Below are positions 25,756-34,400 of a DNA stretch of 64,000 bases, one piece after another (position 1 is the stretch's first letter; each line of letters opens with the position of its first letter). The translations under genes were made by a program, and so were the position numbers. The stretch comes from Tous-C4FEB sp044356555 (GTDB lineage Bacteria > Verrucomicrobiota > Verrucomicrobiia > Opitutales > Opitutaceae), in contig JBIKWB010000001.1 in NCBI GenBank assembly GCA_044356555.1, positions 243,114 through 307,113 of the forward strand, read 5' to 3'. Below the pieces are notes generated by a model. The model saw only the letters and a list, made by a program, of their open reading frames with translations, had not been told where the DNA came from and made no database searches.

Positions 25756-26970
25756 ATGGCTCCCATTCCACCCTCTATTGCCGCCCTTCCCGCCCGCACC
25801 GCTGAACTCGGCGCGCTCCTTGAACGCTGGGCGAATATCAACTCCGGTTCCGGTCACGCCGCCGGTCTTGCCCGCATGGCCGACACCCTGCGCGCCGATT
25901 TTTCCCACGCGTTTCCCGCCGCGACCATCGAGGAAATCAACACCGACGCGCCGGGTTTCAATCCGCCCGGCTCGCGCACGCTTCGCATCCGACTGCGTCC
26001 GGCCGCGCCGACCCAGGTTTTTCTCTGCGGTCACTACGACACTGTTTACGAAGCCGACGATGCTTTCCAAGTCTGCCGCTGGCTCGATGCTACCACGCTC
26101 AATGGCCCCGGTGTCGCGGACATGAAGGGCGGCCTCGTCACGATCCTCGCCGCGCTCCAGGCCTTCGAAGCCACGCCACACGCCGCGAGCGTCGGTTGGG
26201 AGGTCCTGATCACGCCCGACGAAGAAACCGGTTCGCATGGCACCGCGCACCTCTTCCGCGGCGCGGCGCGCGACCATCAATTCGGTTTTGTCTTCGAGCC
26301 AGGCCGCCCCAACGGCAACATCATCCACTCGCGCAAGGGAACGGGCGGCCTCGTCGCCACCTGCCACGGCCGCGCCGCTCACGCCGCCAAAGTCCCCAAC
26401 GACGGCCGCAGCGCAATCCTTGCGCTTGCCGAGTTCCTGCTCGATGCGGCAAAGATTCCGTCGGAGATGCCCGACGTGATGGTCAATGTCGGCAACATCC
26501 GCGGGGGTGCGGCCGCGACCAACGTCGTGCCGCACTTCGCCGAATCCGAGATCGACATTCGCATCACCAAAATAGCCGACAGCGAACCGTTGCTGGCGCG
26601 TTTTCAGGCGCTCGCCGACCGCATCAATACCCGCGATGGGATCAAACTCACGCTCAAGGGCGGCTTCAATCGCCCGCCCAAAGAATGTCTTCCCGCCGAG
26701 GAAGCCGTTTTCCCGGAGTGGCAAAGGGCCGCGCGCGATGTGGGCGTGCCTGAGTTCACGTGGGTCCATGGCGGCGGCGGTTCCGACGGTAATTTTCTCA
26801 CGGCCGGCGGTCTGCCGAACCTCGATGGTATCGGTCCGATCGGCGACAATCTGCACAGCGACCGTGAATTTTGCCGCGTCGAAACGATCGCGCCCCGCGC
26901 CCAGATCGTGGCGCTCGTCCTCCACCGCGTGGCGGCGGGGGAAATCACGCTGCCGCCAATAAGCGGGTAG
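25756..26970 (+). CDS. M20 family metallopeptidase (glutamate carboxypeptidase type)
   Basis: A 404-residue cytoplasmic zinc peptidase. Metal-binding motifs are LCGHYDTVYEADD, GPGVADMKGGLVTILAALQA, the catalytic glutamate in ITPDEETGSHG, and the C-terminal histidine in DNLHSDREF. The dimerisation lid has HGRAAHAAKVPNDGRSAI. The closest named group is CPDG2/ArgE-like carboxypeptidases that release C-terminal Glu or similar residues. Within this locus a role in cutting muropeptide stem peptides, such as Ala-Glu products, is plausible but unproven. No signal peptide is seen. The stop codon lies in a repeat. Confidence 0.88.
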   Translation: MAPIPPSIAALPARTAELGALLERWANINSGSGHAAGLARMADTLRADFSHAFPAATIEEINTDAPGFNPPGSRTLRIRLRPAAPTQVFLCGHYDTVYEADDAFQVCRWLDATTLNGPGVADMKGGLVTILAALQAFEATPHAASVGWEVLITPDEETGSHGTAHLFRGAARDHQFGFVFEPGRPNGNIIHSRKGTGGLVATCHGRAAHAAKVPNDGRSAILALAEFLLDAAKIPSEMPDVMVNVGNIRGGAAATNVVPHFAESEIDIRITKIADSEPLLARFQALADRINTRDGIKLTLKGGFNRPPKECLPAEEAVFPEWQRAARDVGVPEFTWVHGGGGSDGNFLTAGGLPNLDGIGPIGDNLHSDREFCRVETIAPRAQIVALVLHRVAAGEITLPPISG

Positions 26971-27030
26971 GGACGGCTCTCCGAGCCGTCCGATAAGGCC
27001 CAACGGATGCCGCGGAGATGCGTCCCTACC
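26966..27030. repeat. REP-like inverted pair, GGTAGGGACG family
   Basis: The left unit GGTAGGGACGGCTCTCCGAG and the right unit, read on the minus strand, GGTAGGGACGCATCTCCGCG are inverted copies about 10 bp apart. The left unit contains a clear hairpin (GGCTC TCC GAGCC). The TAG stop of the M20 gene is part of the left unit. It separates the convergent ends of that gene and anmK. Confidence 0.8.
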
Positions 27031-27041
27031 GAATGACCTTT

Positions 27042-28181
27042 CTACTCCGGCAGAAACACCGCGCCCAAGACCGCGGCGCGGCTTGCCCCCGTCACCCGCG
27101 GACAATTTCCCGGCAGCCCGAGCATGCGTTGCCGCGCGAGCCACGCGAACGCCATCGCCTCGACCCAATCGCCCGCCACGCCGAGCGCATCGGTCGCCGC
27201 GACTTTGCAGTCGGGCAATTCGGCCCGTAGCGCCCGCATGAGCGCAGCGTTGTGGGCGCCGCCGCCGCAGATAAAGATCTCGGGTGCCGCGCCCAGTGGC
27301 AGCGCCCTGATCGCATCCGCGATGCTCCGCGCGGTCAGCGCGACGAGAGTCGCCTGCACATCGGAGTCGCTCGGCGGTTCCGCCAAACCGGCGAGGTGCG
27401 TTTCCAGCCAAGCCGTCGAAAACTGTTCCGGCCCCGTGCTCTTCGGCGCCGGTTGCGCGAAATACGCCTCGGCCAACATCGCCCGCAACAACTCCGGCAC
27501 CACCCGCCCGCTGGCCGCGAACGCGCCGTCGCGATCCATCGGCGTGCCAAGCACCCGCCGCGCCCGCGCATCGAGCAGAGTATTGCCCGGACCGGTGTCG
27601 AAGCCGAGCACCGGAGCCGAGGGATCGGCGGGGAGCGCGGTGAGGTTGGCGATGCCGCCGATGTTCACCACCACGCGGTCGTTTTCTTTCGTGCGAAACA
27701 CGGCCTCGTGAAACGCCGGCACGAGCGGTGCGCCTTGACCGCCGAGGGCCAGATCCTTGCGTCGAAAATCCGCGACCACGGCGATGCCGGTTTCGGTCGC
27801 GATCACGTTGGGATCGCCGATCTGGAGCGTAAACGCGGGGTCGAAGCCCGGCCGGTGCCGGATCGTCTGGCCGTGGCTGCCGACCGCGCGCACGTCCCGC
27901 GCGGTGACGCCGGTCTTGGCGAGCAGTCCGTTGACCGCGTGGGCGAAAAGGCGGCCCAGCGCTACATCGGCCCGGCCGAGCCGGTCGATCTCGTTGTCTC
28001 CGGGCCGGCCCAACGCGAGCAACTCGGCCTTCAGCTCGGTGGGAAACGCCAGCGAGTGGGTAGCGATCAGCTCGGGCCGCGCGCCGAAGCGCACGAGGGC
28101 GGCGTCGATTCCGTCCACGCTCGTGCCGGAAAGCGTGCCGACGAACAGGTCGGGGTCGCGGGGTGGCGGCGAGGATTCCAT
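27042..28181 (-). CDS. anmK: Anhydro-N-acetylmuramic acid kinase
   Basis: A 379-residue kinase that opens and phosphorylates 1,6-anhydroMurNAc to MurNAc-6-P in peptidoglycan recycling. Visible motifs are FVGTLSGTSVDGIDAALVRF at the N-terminus, VNIGGIANLTALP, LGFDTGPGNTLLDA and IFICGGGAHNAALMRAL, covering the ASKHA ATP-binding site. ATG 28181 was chosen; an in-frame start 7 codons upstream is also possible. It is divergent from murQ, whose product acts on its reaction product. The pair shares a 187-bp gap that holds a repeat element. Confidence 0.95.
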   Translation of the reverse strand: MESSPPPRDPDLFVGTLSGTSVDGIDAALVRFGARPELIATHSLAFPTELKAELLALGRPGDNEIDRLGRADVALGRLFAHAVNGLLAKTGVTARDVRAVGSHGQTIRHRPGFDPAFTLQIGDPNVIATETGIAVVADFRRKDLALGGQGAPLVPAFHEAVFRTKENDRVVVNIGGIANLTALPADPSAPVLGFDTGPGNTLLDARARRVLGTPMDRDGAFAASGRVVPELLRAMLAEAYFAQPAPKSTGPEQFSTAWLETHLAGLAEPPSDSDVQATLVALTARSIADAIRALPLGAAPEIFICGGGAHNAALMRALRAELPDCKVAATDALGVAGDWVEAMAFAWLARQRMLGLPGNCPRVTGASRAAVLGAVFLPE

Positions 28182-28213
28182 CGGGCGAATCAATCCGAGC
28201 AATCAACGGAGGG

Positions 28214-28306
28214 AAACCGCGAATTGCCGCGAATGAACGCAAATTTCCGACTCGATTCATCCGCGGATTGATTCGCGTCGATCCGGGTCCATTCGCGGGC
28301 AAAAAT
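28214..28306. repeat. Long inverted repeat (CCGCGAAT family) in the anmK-murQ promoter gap
   Basis: The left arm AAACCGCGAATTGCCGCGAA continues TGAACGCAAAT. The right arm reads ATTCGCGTCGATCCGGGTCC and ends ATTCGCGGGCAAAAATT. It is an imperfect inverted repeat with about 25 bp between arms, and matches the 25631 element in its CGCGAAT units. It occupies half of the space in which both divergent promoters must lie. Confidence 0.8.
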
Positions 28307-28368
28307 TCAGGATTCCGGGCGAATCTACGGTTGAACCAAAACCGTCGGCCGCGATCATTTTTGAACCG

Positions 28369-29265
28369 ATGCTCAACACGGAAACCCCCAGCGGCCGGCA
28401 CCCGGATCTCGATCTTTACGCCACGACCGAACTCATCCGCGCCTTCACCGAAGACCAGGTTTTCGCGGCCAATGTGGTGCACGCCGCCGCGCCCCAAATC
28501 GCGCGCGCGGTCGATGCGGCCGCGCCGCGCATCGCGGCGGGCGGCCGGCTCATTTACGCCGGTGCCGGCACTTCCGGCCGACTCGGCCTGCTCGACAGTG
28601 TGGAGCTTTGGCCGACGTTTACCTGGCCGAAGGACCGGGTCGTCGCGCTGCTCGCAGGCGGGCGGCAGGCGTTGTTCGAAGCGGTCGAAGGAGCCGAGGA
28701 CAACCGCGCGCAGGGGGCAGCCGATGTGCGTGCCGTCGCTCCCACGGTCAATGACGTGGTCATCGGTCTCGCGGCTTCCGGGGCGACGCCTTTTGTGCTC
28801 GGTGCATTGGAGGCTGCACGCGCGGCGGGTGCGCTCACGATCGGGGCGGCGAACAATCCCGATTCTCCCGTCGTCGCCCTGGCCGAGATCGGCGTCACGC
28901 TCGACACGGGCAGCGAAACGATTTCCGGCAGCACGCGCCTCAAGGCCGGCACGGCGCAGAAAATTTTTCTCAACACGCTCTCAAGCGCGATCATGGTCCG
29001 GCTGCACAAAGTCTATGGCAATCTGATGGTCGATGTGATGCCGACGAACGCGAAGCTCTACCGCCGCGCAATCGCGCTGACCGTGCGCGCCACGGGCGCG
29101 AGCGAGACCGAGGCCACAGCCGCGTTGGAGGCGTGTGCTTACAAAGTGAAAACCGCAATCGTTGCCCTCCGCTTGAAGACCGATGTCGCCGCCGCGCAGA
29201 CCGCGCTCGACGCCGTGGCCGGCGATATCCGCCGGGCGATCGGCGCAGGGGAGGGCTCGTCATGA
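28369..29265 (+). CDS. murQ: N-acetylmuramic acid 6-phosphate etherase
   Basis: A 298-residue SIS-domain lyase that splits MurNAc-6-P into GlcNAc-6-P and D-lactate. The signature RLIYAGAGTSGRLGLLDSVE is near residue 62. The SIS core shows VVIGLAASGATPFVLGALEA with GAANNP, and SGSTRLKAGTAQKIFLNTLS is near the C-terminus. The catalytic glutamate region is intact. Start and length match E. coli MurQ. Its stop overlaps the next gene's start by 4 bp, so the GHL10 lipoprotein is co-translated. The product feeds the NagB fusion. Confidence 0.96.
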   Translation: MLNTETPSGRHPDLDLYATTELIRAFTEDQVFAANVVHAAAPQIARAVDAAAPRIAAGGRLIYAGAGTSGRLGLLDSVELWPTFTWPKDRVVALLAGGRQALFEAVEGAEDNRAQGAADVRAVAPTVNDVVIGLAASGATPFVLGALEAARAAGALTIGAANNPDSPVVALAEIGVTLDTGSETISGSTRLKAGTAQKIFLNTLSSAIMVRLHKVYGNLMVDVMPTNAKLYRRAIALTVRATGASETEATAALEACAYKVKTAIVALRLKTDVAAAQTALDAVAGDIRRAIGAGEGSS

Positions 29266-30989
29266 TCGCGCGCCCACGATCACCAGCCCGCTCCGAAGGT
29301 AGTATCGGGACCTCCGCGTCCGACAGGTGTGGTCCGGCCACGACCATCGGCCGTGACCGGCGGTCGCGGCCTTACCTCGTCGCCACGCTCGCTCTGTTCT
29401 ACGGTGGCTGCACTACGCCGCCCGCGCCGCCCGTCGCGCCCACGCCCGTCGCCGTCGTGAATCCCGCCGACGAACCGCCGCCTGCGCCGCGCGAGTTTCG
29501 CGGCGTCTGGGTCGCGACGGTAGCCAACATCGATTGGCCCAGCAAACCCGGTCTGCCCACGGTGCAGCAACGTGCCGAGATGCTCGCCATTCTCGACCGC
29601 GCGCAAGCCCTGCGCCTCAACGCGATCGTGCTTCAGGTGCGCCCGGCCGCCGATGCGATCTATCCGTCGTCGCTCGAGCCATGGTCGGAGTTTCTCACCG
29701 GGAAACAGGGCCGCGCGCCCGAGCCCCTCTACGATCCGTTACGCGAGTGGATCGCCGCCGCGCACGGTCGGGGTCTCGAGTTGCACGCGTGGTTCAATCC
29801 CTACCGCGCCCGCCACCAGCGCGCGATTTCCGAACTCGACCCGAGCCATCTCGCGAAGACGCACCCCGGCGTGGTCAAAACCTACGGCGAGCTGATGTGG
29901 ATGGACCCCGGTGAACCCGTGGCCCAAAAACGCACGCTCGATGTCGTGCGCGAAGTCGTCCGCAACTACGACCTCGATGGCGTCCACCTCGACGATTATT
30001 TTTATCCGTATCCCATCGCCGACCGCCGGCCCGCCGCGGCCAACGCCGCTGCGCTCACCAATCCGGGCGCCGCGCCGGCTGCGAAGAATCTCGAATTTCC
30101 CGATGGGCCCGCGTGGCAACGTTACCTTGCGACCGGCGGCAAACTCTCCCGCGCCGACTGGCGGCGGCAAAACGTGAACCAACTCGTCGAGGCGCTCTAC
30201 CGTGGCATCCGTAGCGAGAAGAACCACGTGCGCTTCGGGATTAGCCCGTTTGGCATCGGTCGGCCTGACCGGCGGCCGGCGGGTATTTCCGGTTTTAGCC
30301 AATACGACCAACTCTACGCGGATGTGGAACTCTGGATCGAGCGCGGCTGGATGGACTATCTGACGCCGCAGCTCTATTGGCCCCGTGCGCAGAAAGCGCA
30401 GGCCTTCGGCGTGCTGCTCGATTACTGGGCCGCGCAGAATCCGCAGAAACGCCACCTGTGGCCGGGCCTTTATACGAGCCAAGTGAGCGCCGAGCCGAAG
30501 CCGTGGGAAGCGGCCGAGATCACGGGCCAGATCGAGTTGCTGCGCACGCGACCCGCCGCGACCGGGCATGTTCACTTCAGTATGGTGCCGCTGCTGAAAA
30601 ACGCGCGCGGACTCAACGACGCGCTCGCGGCCGGGCCGTATGCGACGCCCGCGCTCGTGCCGGCGACGCCTTGGCTGGACTCGACCCCGCCGCCTGCGCC
30701 GACGTTGGCGATCTCGCCCACGAAGACCGTCGGTGCGCCGGCGACGCTCGTGATCACGCCGGGTGCGGGCGAAGCCGCCGCGAGTTTTGCGATCTGGCTG
30801 CGCTACGGCGGCGATCAATGGCGGTTCACGGTGCAACCGGCGGGCGCGCCCTCGGTCACGCTCGCGGCCGACGCGAAACTCGGCGCGCCGGATCGCGTGG
30901 TCGTCACGGCCGTGGACCGCCTCGGCAACGAGAGCGCGCGGGTGGCGTTGCCGCTGGTTTCGCCGGGCACGCCGGTCGCTCAACGATGA
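29262..30989 (+). CDS. GHL10 family (YngK-like) glycosyl hydrolase lipoprotein
   Basis: A 575-residue exported protein. A lipobox (LVATLALFYGGC) follows an unusually long charged N-terminal stretch of about 45 residues. The TIM-barrel domain runs from about residue 80 to 430: EFRGVWVATVANIDWPS, LRLNAIVLQVRPAADAIYPS, HAWFNPYRA, DLDGVHLDDYFYPYP and RFGISPFGIGRP. The family (glycosyl-hydrolase-like 10) includes likely cell-wall glycan hydrolases, some cutting peptidoglycan backbones. The C-terminal 100 residues look like an immunoglobulin/fibronectin-like domain. ATGA overlap with murQ supports a role in murein degradation at the outer membrane. The long leader may mean a later start, such as a non-ATG codon near 29370. 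Confidence 0.82.
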   Translation: MIARPRSPARSEGSIGTSASDRCGPATTIGRDRRSRPYLVATLALFYGGCTTPPAPPVAPTPVAVVNPADEPPPAPREFRGVWVATVANIDWPSKPGLPTVQQRAEMLAILDRAQALRLNAIVLQVRPAADAIYPSSLEPWSEFLTGKQGRAPEPLYDPLREWIAAAHGRGLELHAWFNPYRARHQRAISELDPSHLAKTHPGVVKTYGELMWMDPGEPVAQKRTLDVVREVVRNYDLDGVHLDDYFYPYPIADRRPAAANAAALTNPGAAPAAKNLEFPDGPAWQRYLATGGKLSRADWRRQNVNQLVEALYRGIRSEKNHVRFGISPFGIGRPDRRPAGISGFSQYDQLYADVELWIERGWMDYLTPQLYWPRAQKAQAFGVLLDYWAAQNPQKRHLWPGLYTSQVSAEPKPWEAAEITGQIELLRTRPAATGHVHFSMVPLLKNARGLNDALAAGPYATPALVPATPWLDSTPPPAPTLAISPTKTVGAPATLVITPGAGEAAASFAIWLRYGGDQWRFTVQPAGAPSVTLAADAKLGAPDRVVVTAVDRLGNESARVALPLVSPGTPVAQR

Positions 30990-31012
30990 GTGCGTCGCGA
31001 TCGGAACCTCGC

Positions 31013-31095
31013 GGGTGGAGCGCGTTGTCCCTAACGCGCTTTCAGCGCAGACGTGGGTTTAAACAGAAGCGCGATGGGGACATCGCGCTCCACCC
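31013..31095. repeat. REP-like inverted pair, GGGTGGAGCGCG family
   Basis: The left unit GGGTGGAGCGCGTTGTCCCT plus AACGCGC and the inverted right unit GGGTGGAGCGCGATGTCCCC plus ATCGCGC share 24 of 27 bases. Each unit has its own hairpin (GCGCGTT/AACGCGC versus GCGCGAT/ATCGCGC). Two of the three differences are paired, so the stem is kept. It lies between the GHL10 and AmpG-like genes. Confidence 0.85.
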
Positions 31096-31107
31096 CTAAT
31101 TTCCCCC

Positions 31108-32385
31108 ATGACCCCACCCGACGCTCCCGCCCGCACGCCCTGGACTTGGATTCCCACGCTCTATTTCGGCCAGGGCATCCCGTATGTCGTCGTGATGACG
31201 TTGTCGGTGGTGATGTATAAGAACCTCGGCGTCTCCAATACCGACATCGCGCTCTACACGAGCTGGCTCTACCTGCCGTGGGTCATCAAGCCGTTGTGGT
31301 CGCCGCTCGTGGACCTGTTTCGTACGAAACGGTTTTGGATCGTCGCGCTGCAAATCGTGATCGGCGGGGCGCTCGCGTCGGTCGCGCTCACATTGCCGGG
31401 GCCGGCGTTTTTCCAGGCTTCGCTCGCGGTGTTTTGGTTGATGGCGTTTGGCTCGGCGACGCACGACATCGCGGCGGACGGATTTTATCTGCACGCGTTG
31501 CCCACCCATCGGCAGGCAGCGTTTGTCGGTGTGCGGAGCACGTTTTACCGGTTGGCGACGCTTTCGGGCCAAGGCGGATTGGTGTGGCTCGCCGGAGATT
31601 TGTCGGAGCGGCTCGGTGGATTCGCGGCGGCGTGGGCGGCGGTGTTCGGGATTTTGGCGGTGTTTTTTGTCGTGCTGGGCCTCTACCATTATTTCGCGTT
31701 GCCGAAACCGGTGACGGATGGACCGGTGCCGCGCACGGGGGCGTTGTGGGCGGATTTCGCGACGGTATTTGCGGCGTTTTTCCGAAAGCCGGGGATCGGC
31801 GCGGCGCTCGCATTCTTCTTGCTCTACCGGTTCGCGGAATCGCAGGCGCTCAAGCTCGTGACGCCGTTTCTGCTCGATGGTCGGGTCGACGGCGGGCTTG
31901 GACTGACGACGAAACAGGTGGGCCTCGTTTATGGCACCGTGGGCGTGGCGGCGCTGACGATCGGCGGGATTTTAGGCGGCTGGATCATCTCGGTTTACGG
32001 GCTGAAGCGGATGCTGTGGCCAATGATTTTGGCGATGAATCTGCCCAATGTGGTTTTCGTGTATCTGGCGATCGCACTGCCGAACGATCCGTGGCTGATC
32101 AGCGGACTGCTCGCGGTGGAGCAGTTGGGCTATGGTTTTGGGTTCGCGGCGTATCTGATGTTCATGATCATGTTTGCGCGCGGCCCAAACCAGACGGCGC
32201 ACTACGCGATCTGCACCGGTTTCATGGCGCTCGGCATGATGCTGCCCGGCATGGGTGCGGGCTGGCTGCAGGATCAACTCGGCTATCCGAAATTTTTTAT
32301 CTGGGTGTTGATCGCGACGATCCCGTCATTTGCGGCGACGGCGTTGATCAAGATTGAGCCGGGGTTTGGGAAGAAGGCGGAGTAG
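31108..32385 (+). CDS. ampG: AmpG-like muropeptide MFS permease
   Basis: A 425-residue inner membrane protein with about twelve helices. The N-terminus TLYFGQGIPYVVVMTLSVVM and the block TSWLYLPWVIKPLWSPLVDL are the AmpG/acetyl-CoA-transporter-like MFS signature. GSATHDIAADGFYLHALPTH with GVRSTFYRLATLSGQGGLVW is also typical. AmpG imports GlcNAc-anhydroMurNAc (peptides) into the cytoplasm, the step before NagZ, AnmK and MurQ. All three are encoded nearby, which supports this function over other MFS roles. A repeat of 83 bp separates it from the GHL10 gene. Confidence 0.88.
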   Translation: MTPPDAPARTPWTWIPTLYFGQGIPYVVVMTLSVVMYKNLGVSNTDIALYTSWLYLPWVIKPLWSPLVDLFRTKRFWIVALQIVIGGALASVALTLPGPAFFQASLAVFWLMAFGSATHDIAADGFYLHALPTHRQAAFVGVRSTFYRLATLSGQGGLVWLAGDLSERLGGFAAAWAAVFGILAVFFVVLGLYHYFALPKPVTDGPVPRTGALWADFATVFAAFFRKPGIGAALAFFLLYRFAESQALKLVTPFLLDGRVDGGLGLTTKQVGLVYGTVGVAALTIGGILGGWIISVYGLKRMLWPMILAMNLPNVVFVYLAIALPNDPWLISGLLAVEQLGYGFGFAAYLMFMIMFARGPNQTAHYAICTGFMALGMMLPGMGAGWLQDQLGYPKFFIWVLIATIPSFAATALIKIEPGFGKKAE

Positions 32386-32446
32386 GGTGGCGGTGGATTC
32401 TTTGCGGTGGGCAGAGGCCTGTGTCGCATCTACGGAAACCGGAGGG

Positions 32447-32474
32447 TTGAAATCTACCGGTCGCCCGCTAGCCT
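32447..32474 (+). promoter_or_regulatory. Possible sigma70-type promoter of the MazF-like pair
   Basis: TTGAAA at 32447-32452 and TAGCCT at 32469-32474 are 16 bp apart and end 6 bp before the ATG of the small antitoxin-like gene. The transcript would have almost no leader. This is a pattern match only. Confidence 0.35.
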
Positions 32475-32480
32475 TTCACC

Positions 32481-32684
32481 ATGAGCCTAGCTGAAATCCT
32501 CGACGAACTGCCGCGCCTCACGCACGAGGAGCGCAGGCTTTTGTGTCGTCGGGCTCTCGCGGTCGATGAGGCCGAGGATGTCGCAGCGATGCAGCATACC
32601 GCAGCCGAAGGCTTCGCGTTACTCGACCGAATGGAAGCGGAGGATGCCGCTCGTGGCCAGAGCCGGTGGAGTATGGGTGGTTGA
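32481..32684 (+). CDS. Small antitoxin-like protein upstream of MazF-like toxin
   Basis: A 67-residue acidic, mostly helical protein (MSLAEILDELPRLTHEERRL, then EAEDVAAMQHTAAEGFALLD). The N-terminal phrase resembles addiction-module antitoxins of the LTHEER type found before PIN or MazF toxins, but no DNA-binding fold is obvious. It overlaps the next gene by 41 bp in another frame, an arrangement typical of toxin-antitoxin pairs. The function is inferred from position. Confidence 0.7.
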   Translation: MSLAEILDELPRLTHEERRLLCRRALAVDEAEDVAAMQHTAAEGFALLDRMEAEDAARGQSRWSMGG

Positions 32685-32961
32685 CCTCGGAATGGTCGCC
32701 AAAGTGCGGCCATGTTTGTTGCTCACGGATTATCCGGCGGACGACGAACTCGCGCTGATCACAATTTTGCCGCACACGACTGCGCTCCGTGGCCATCGCT
32801 GGGAATTGTCGTTGCCGAAACCGTTTCTTAAGCCCGGAGCGTTTCATCTCCAGCAGGTGCAGTCGGTTTCGGTCTCAAGATTGGAGCGGAGGTTGGGTGC
32901 GCTCTCGAGCGAGGAGTGGAGCTTGGTGCAAGACCGGTTGTCCGACTACTTCGGGTTGTGA
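32644..32961 (+). CDS. MazF/PemK-like type II toxin
   Basis: A protein of about 105 residues. GGVWVVDLGMVAKVRPCLLL is the beta-barrel start of the PemK/MazF family (usually GDIW-VDL...RPALV). LITILPHTTALRGHRWELSL and a C-terminal QVQSVSVSRLERRLGALSSE complete the fold. MazF members are sequence-specific mRNA interferases. The start is within the upstream small gene at 32644; a longer reading is in a different frame from that gene and is not supported. The pair interrupts the murein locus. Confidence 0.82.
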   Translation: MPLVARAGGVWVVDLGMVAKVRPCLLLTDYPADDELALITILPHTTALRGHRWELSLPKPFLKPGAFHLQQVQSVSVSRLERRLGALSSEEWSLVQDRLSDYFGL

Positions 32962-33043
32962 CAATGTTTCGGCGGTTGCGTTGGCCTGGTGGGGAAAGCT
33001 TTGGACCGGCAACCCGCGGGGGGCGGGTCGGAGACCTTTTGCC

Positions 33044-34387
33044 CTACTTGGAAACCGCGGCTTGGGCGGCGGCGATTTGGGCTAGGCCGGCTTGGAGTTC
33101 GGATTCGGGGAGCCAGCGGCCGCGGAGCATCACGCCGGAGCGTTTCTCGATGTGGCCGATCGTTTGCAGCGGGTTCGCGTCGAGGAGGAGCAGGTCGGCG
33201 CGGTGGCCGGGGGCGACGAGGCCGAACGTGTCTTTGGCCTTCAGATAATCGCCGACGTTTTTGGTGGCGGACTGCAACACCTGGTAAGGCGTGAGACCGG
33301 CATCGACGTTGGCCTGCATCTCGCGGACGACGGAGAATCCGGGGACGCTGAATTGCTGGGGCGCATCGGTGCCGAAGAGAATCGTGACGCCGCCGTCGAC
33401 GAGGGCTTTGAGCACGATCTTGCGGTTGGCGGCGATTTGCCGGGCGCGGGCGGCGGAGAATTTCGGGTCTGCGAGACGGCGCTCGTAGCCGGTTTTCCAA
33501 CGCTCGACTTCGGCGCGCGGCATGTAGCGGAGTTCGGGGTAGGCCAGCATCGGGGCGAGATCGGCGGAACCGATGATCGTTTCCCAGAGCGGCATCGTCG
33601 GCACCATGAGCGTGCCGGAATCGCGGAGGAGTTTCACCATCGCCGCGAGTTTGGCGGTATCGACGGGGGCCGTCTCCGCCCCGAGGTATTCGATGGTGCC
33701 GTCGAGGTGGTCGATGGTCTCTTGCCGGCGCGCGATCGCGTGAACAAGGCCGACATCGGCGGGAACGTGCCCGGAAAACCGGATGCCTACCTCGTCGGCG
33801 GTTTTGGCCATGGCGTCGTAGACGTCGCGTTTGAGGCCGGGCAAGACCTTGAGCAGATCCCAGCCCTCGGCTTTTTGTTCGCGCACGCGGGCTTCGGCGG
33901 CGGCGGGCGAGCGGGTCGCAGCGGGGCCGTTGCCGGTGAAGGCAGGTCCGGCCAGATAGAGCGTGGGGCCGGTGATGGCGCCGGAGTTTACGAGGTCGCG
34001 CAGTTCGAGTTGGCCGGGCCAGCCCTGCATGCCGCGAAACGTGGTGACGCCGTTGGCGACGAAGAGAAAAAAGATCTGCCGGATATACTCGGGCGAGGAG
34101 CCGAGGGGCGGGTTGTGACCGTGCATCTCGCCGAGGCCGGGCATGAGGAACTTGCCGGTGCCGTCGATCTTGCGGGCATCGGCGGGGATGGTGGTGGTGG
34201 CGGAGTCGCCGATGCGGACGATACGGTCGCCGGTGATGACGACGGTTTGATTTTTAAGGACGCGCTCGGTGTCCATGGGCAGGACGGAGACGTTGACGAA
34301 CGCAGTGGTGGCGGGCGTGGCGGCGTGGAGCGGTGCCGCGAGGGTGAGGGCGAGCACAACGAGGAAAGCGAGGAGGGGAGATTTCAT
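33044..34387 (-). CDS. Exported amidohydrolase
   Basis: A 447-residue protein with a signal peptide (LLAFLVVLALTLAAPLHAA). The amidohydrolase barrel shows the HxH metal pair in MPGLGEMHGHNPP, later histidines in FSGHVPADVG and TIDHLDGTIE, and the C-terminal aspartate in LFGTDAPQQFSVPG. The tail LVAPGHRADLLLLDANPLQ is typical of imidazolonepropionase or prolidase-like members. Such enzymes often hydrolyse dipeptides. As the last gene of a five-gene operon with an amidase, NagZ and dipeptide epimerase, a peptidase role on stem-peptide fragments is plausible. The substrate is not known. Confidence 0.85.
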   Translation of the reverse strand: MKSPLLAFLVVLALTLAAPLHAATPATTAFVNVSVLPMDTERVLKNQTVVITGDRIVRIGDSATTTIPADARKIDGTGKFLMPGLGEMHGHNPPLGSSPEYIRQIFFLFVANGVTTFRGMQGWPGQLELRDLVNSGAITGPTLYLAGPAFTGNGPAATRSPAAAEARVREQKAEGWDLLKVLPGLKRDVYDAMAKTADEVGIRFSGHVPADVGLVHAIARRQETIDHLDGTIEYLGAETAPVDTAKLAAMVKLLRDSGTLMVPTMPLWETIIGSADLAPMLAYPELRYMPRAEVERWKTGYERRLADPKFSAARARQIAANRKIVLKALVDGGVTILFGTDAPQQFSVPGFSVVREMQANVDAGLTPYQVLQSATKNVGDYLKAKDTFGLVAPGHRADLLLLDANPLQTIGHIEKRSGVMLRGRWLPESELQAGLAQIAAAQAAVSK

Positions 34388-34400
34388 AAATGGGCTGGAT

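Noticed and set aside
25600..28310. A CRISPR array suggested by repeated CGCGAAT units
   Set aside because: The units are arms of inverted repeats, not regularly spaced direct repeats with unique spacers, and no cas genes are present.
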